Below, piece after piece: positions 7,211 to 7,528 of a stretch of 7,528 nucleotides of DNA. Under the pieces are notes generated by a model, which was given only the letters and a program-made list of their open reading frames with translations, ran no database searches and had not been told where the DNA came from. The DNA comes from M3007 sp964392655 (GTDB taxonomy: Bacteria; Bacteroidota; Bacteroidia; Chitinophagales; Saprospiraceae). The stretch is from positions 1 to 7,528 of the forward strand of contig CAYMQY010000219.1 of the NCBI GenBank assembly GCA_964392655.1. The letters run 5' to 3'. The position numbers and the translations under genes were made by a program. Numbering within the stretch: the stretch's first letter is position 1; each line of letters begins with the position of its first letter.

Positions 7211-7257
7211 AGTTGCGTTTAAGACAACTCTAAACTCAAAACTCGCCACTCGAAACT
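7176..7257 (-). repeat. 33-bp inverted repeat filling the tRNA-Tyr/tRNA-Gly spacer
   Basis: Bases 7183-7215 and 7225-7257 are reverse complements at 28 of 33 positions with a 9-base loop; the left side continues to 7176 as tandem repeat. Arm ends lie five bases from tRNA-Gly and six from tRNA-Tyr. In the transcribed strand it begins AGTTTCGAGT, the same ten bases that begin the tuf/tRNA-Trp spacer element, and its inner arm end has the same GAGTTG. The two elements therefore look related. Confidence 0.88.
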
Positions 7258-7263
7258 GTCCTG

Positions 7264-7347
7264 TGGGGGTGGTGGGATTCGAACCTACTCAGCAGTGAAG
7301 CACCAGATTTACAGTCTGGCCCGGCTCTCCAACTCCGGGGCACCCCC
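7264..7347 (-). tRNA. trnY: tRNA-Tyr (GUA)
   Basis: This is an 84-base class II tRNA with a long variable arm, as expected for bacterial tyrosine tRNA. The acceptor stem GGGGGTG/CACCCCC is perfect, and the anticodon GTA lies at 7312-7310 between CCAGA and TCTGG. The T-loop is TTCGAAT. G1-C72 and A73 fit tyrosine identity. CCA is not encoded. It sits second in the cluster, matching tyrU. Confidence 0.98.
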
Positions 7348-7352
7348 TTTTT

Positions 7353-7460
7353 GGGTTTGAAGGTTTCTGGTTAGAAGGTTTGAGGGTTTTTGTTTACATC
7401 ACAGCATTAGACAAAAACTTTTCAACACTCAAACTTTCCAATACGAAAGTTCCAAACCCC
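7353..7460 (-). repeat. Imperfect inverted repeat filling the tRNA-Thr/tRNA-Tyr spacer
   Basis: Left arm 7353-7395 and right arm about 7410-7460 pair in three blocks separated by bulges: GGGTTTGAA with its near complement at the outer end, TTAGAAGGTTTGAG (12 of 14) in the middle, and GTTTTTGTTT (9 of 10) at the inner end. The words are TTTGAGG-like, differing from the AGTTTTG family. Outer ends lie five and seven bases from the flanking tRNAs. Confidence 0.65.
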
Positions 7461-7467
7461 GATACAG

Positions 7468-7528
7468 AGCCAGTGGAGGGACTCGAACCCCCGACCAGCT
7501 GATTACAAATCAGCTGCTCTACCAACTG
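7468..7528 (-). tRNA. trnT: tRNA-Thr (UGU), 5' end cut by the window
   Basis: 61 bases are present; about the first 12 (5' acceptor strand and start of the D-arm) lie beyond the window. The anticodon TGT is at 7507-7505 between CTGAT and ATCAG. The T-loop is TTCGAGT and the 3' acceptor strand CACTGGC is followed by U73. G71 is consistent with the C2-G71 threonine identity pair, which must be completed outside the window. It corresponds to thrU of E. coli. Confidence 0.95.

Overview
This window is a stretch of the conserved bacterial translation/transcription core cluster. Every gene lies on the minus strand, so transcription runs from the right edge to the left edge. In that direction the order is tRNA-Thr(UGU, cut by the window edge), tRNA-Tyr(GUA), tRNA-Gly(UCC), tRNA-Thr(GGU), tuf, tRNA-Trp(CCA), secE, nusG, rplK, rplA, rplJ, rplL and rpoB (first 566 codons only).

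The organism is most likely a member of the Bacteroidota. The beta-subunit N-terminal half reads like that phylum (for example the DPPRYSIDECMQRGLTYSVP and NGAERVIVSQLHRSPG blocks around residues 107-162), and none of the eight protein genes has a convincing Shine-Dalgarno sequence. Placement below phylum is not secure. Low-complexity GTTTTGAG-type spacers would suit environmental, Saprospira- or Chitinophaga-like lineages, but that is only an impression. Coding DNA is moderately GC-rich, while several spacers are low-complexity and AT-rich.

Layout: 1-1698 is partial rpoB. 1699-2011 is a 313-base spacer with three hairpins, one of them very strong. 2012-4389 holds rplL, rplJ, rplA and rplK (the L7/L12-L10 stalk, L1 stalk and L11). 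4499-5324 holds nusG and secE. 5463-5535 is tRNA-Trp, 5626-6822 is tuf (EF-Tu), and 6940-7528 is a four-tRNA cluster. The order Thr-Tyr-Gly-Thr-tuf matches the E. coli thrU-tyrU-glyT-thrT-tufB operon, including the anticodons. It is followed, as in E. coli, by secE-nusG-rplKAJL-rpoB, here with a tRNA-Trp between tuf and secE. The products work together: EF-Tu delivers aminoacyl-tRNA to a ribosome whose GTPase centre is built from L11, L10 and L7/L12; NusG couples RNA polymerase to its factors; RpoB is the catalytic beta subunit; SecE is part of the Sec translocon.

The gene content is ordinary. The part worth a second look is the spacers. Those around the tRNAs and tuf, and the rplK-rplA spacer, contain long imperfect inverted repeats built from short repeated words. 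In the transcribed strand the G/T-rich arm always comes first and the C/A-rich arm second. In the tRNA spacers the arms end within about 5-8 bases of the mature tRNA ends, so pairing would collapse nearly the whole spacer into one hairpin. No internal TAnnTTTG promoter word and no hairpin-plus-U-tract terminator was found in any spacer, consistent with a long co-transcribed and processed unit.
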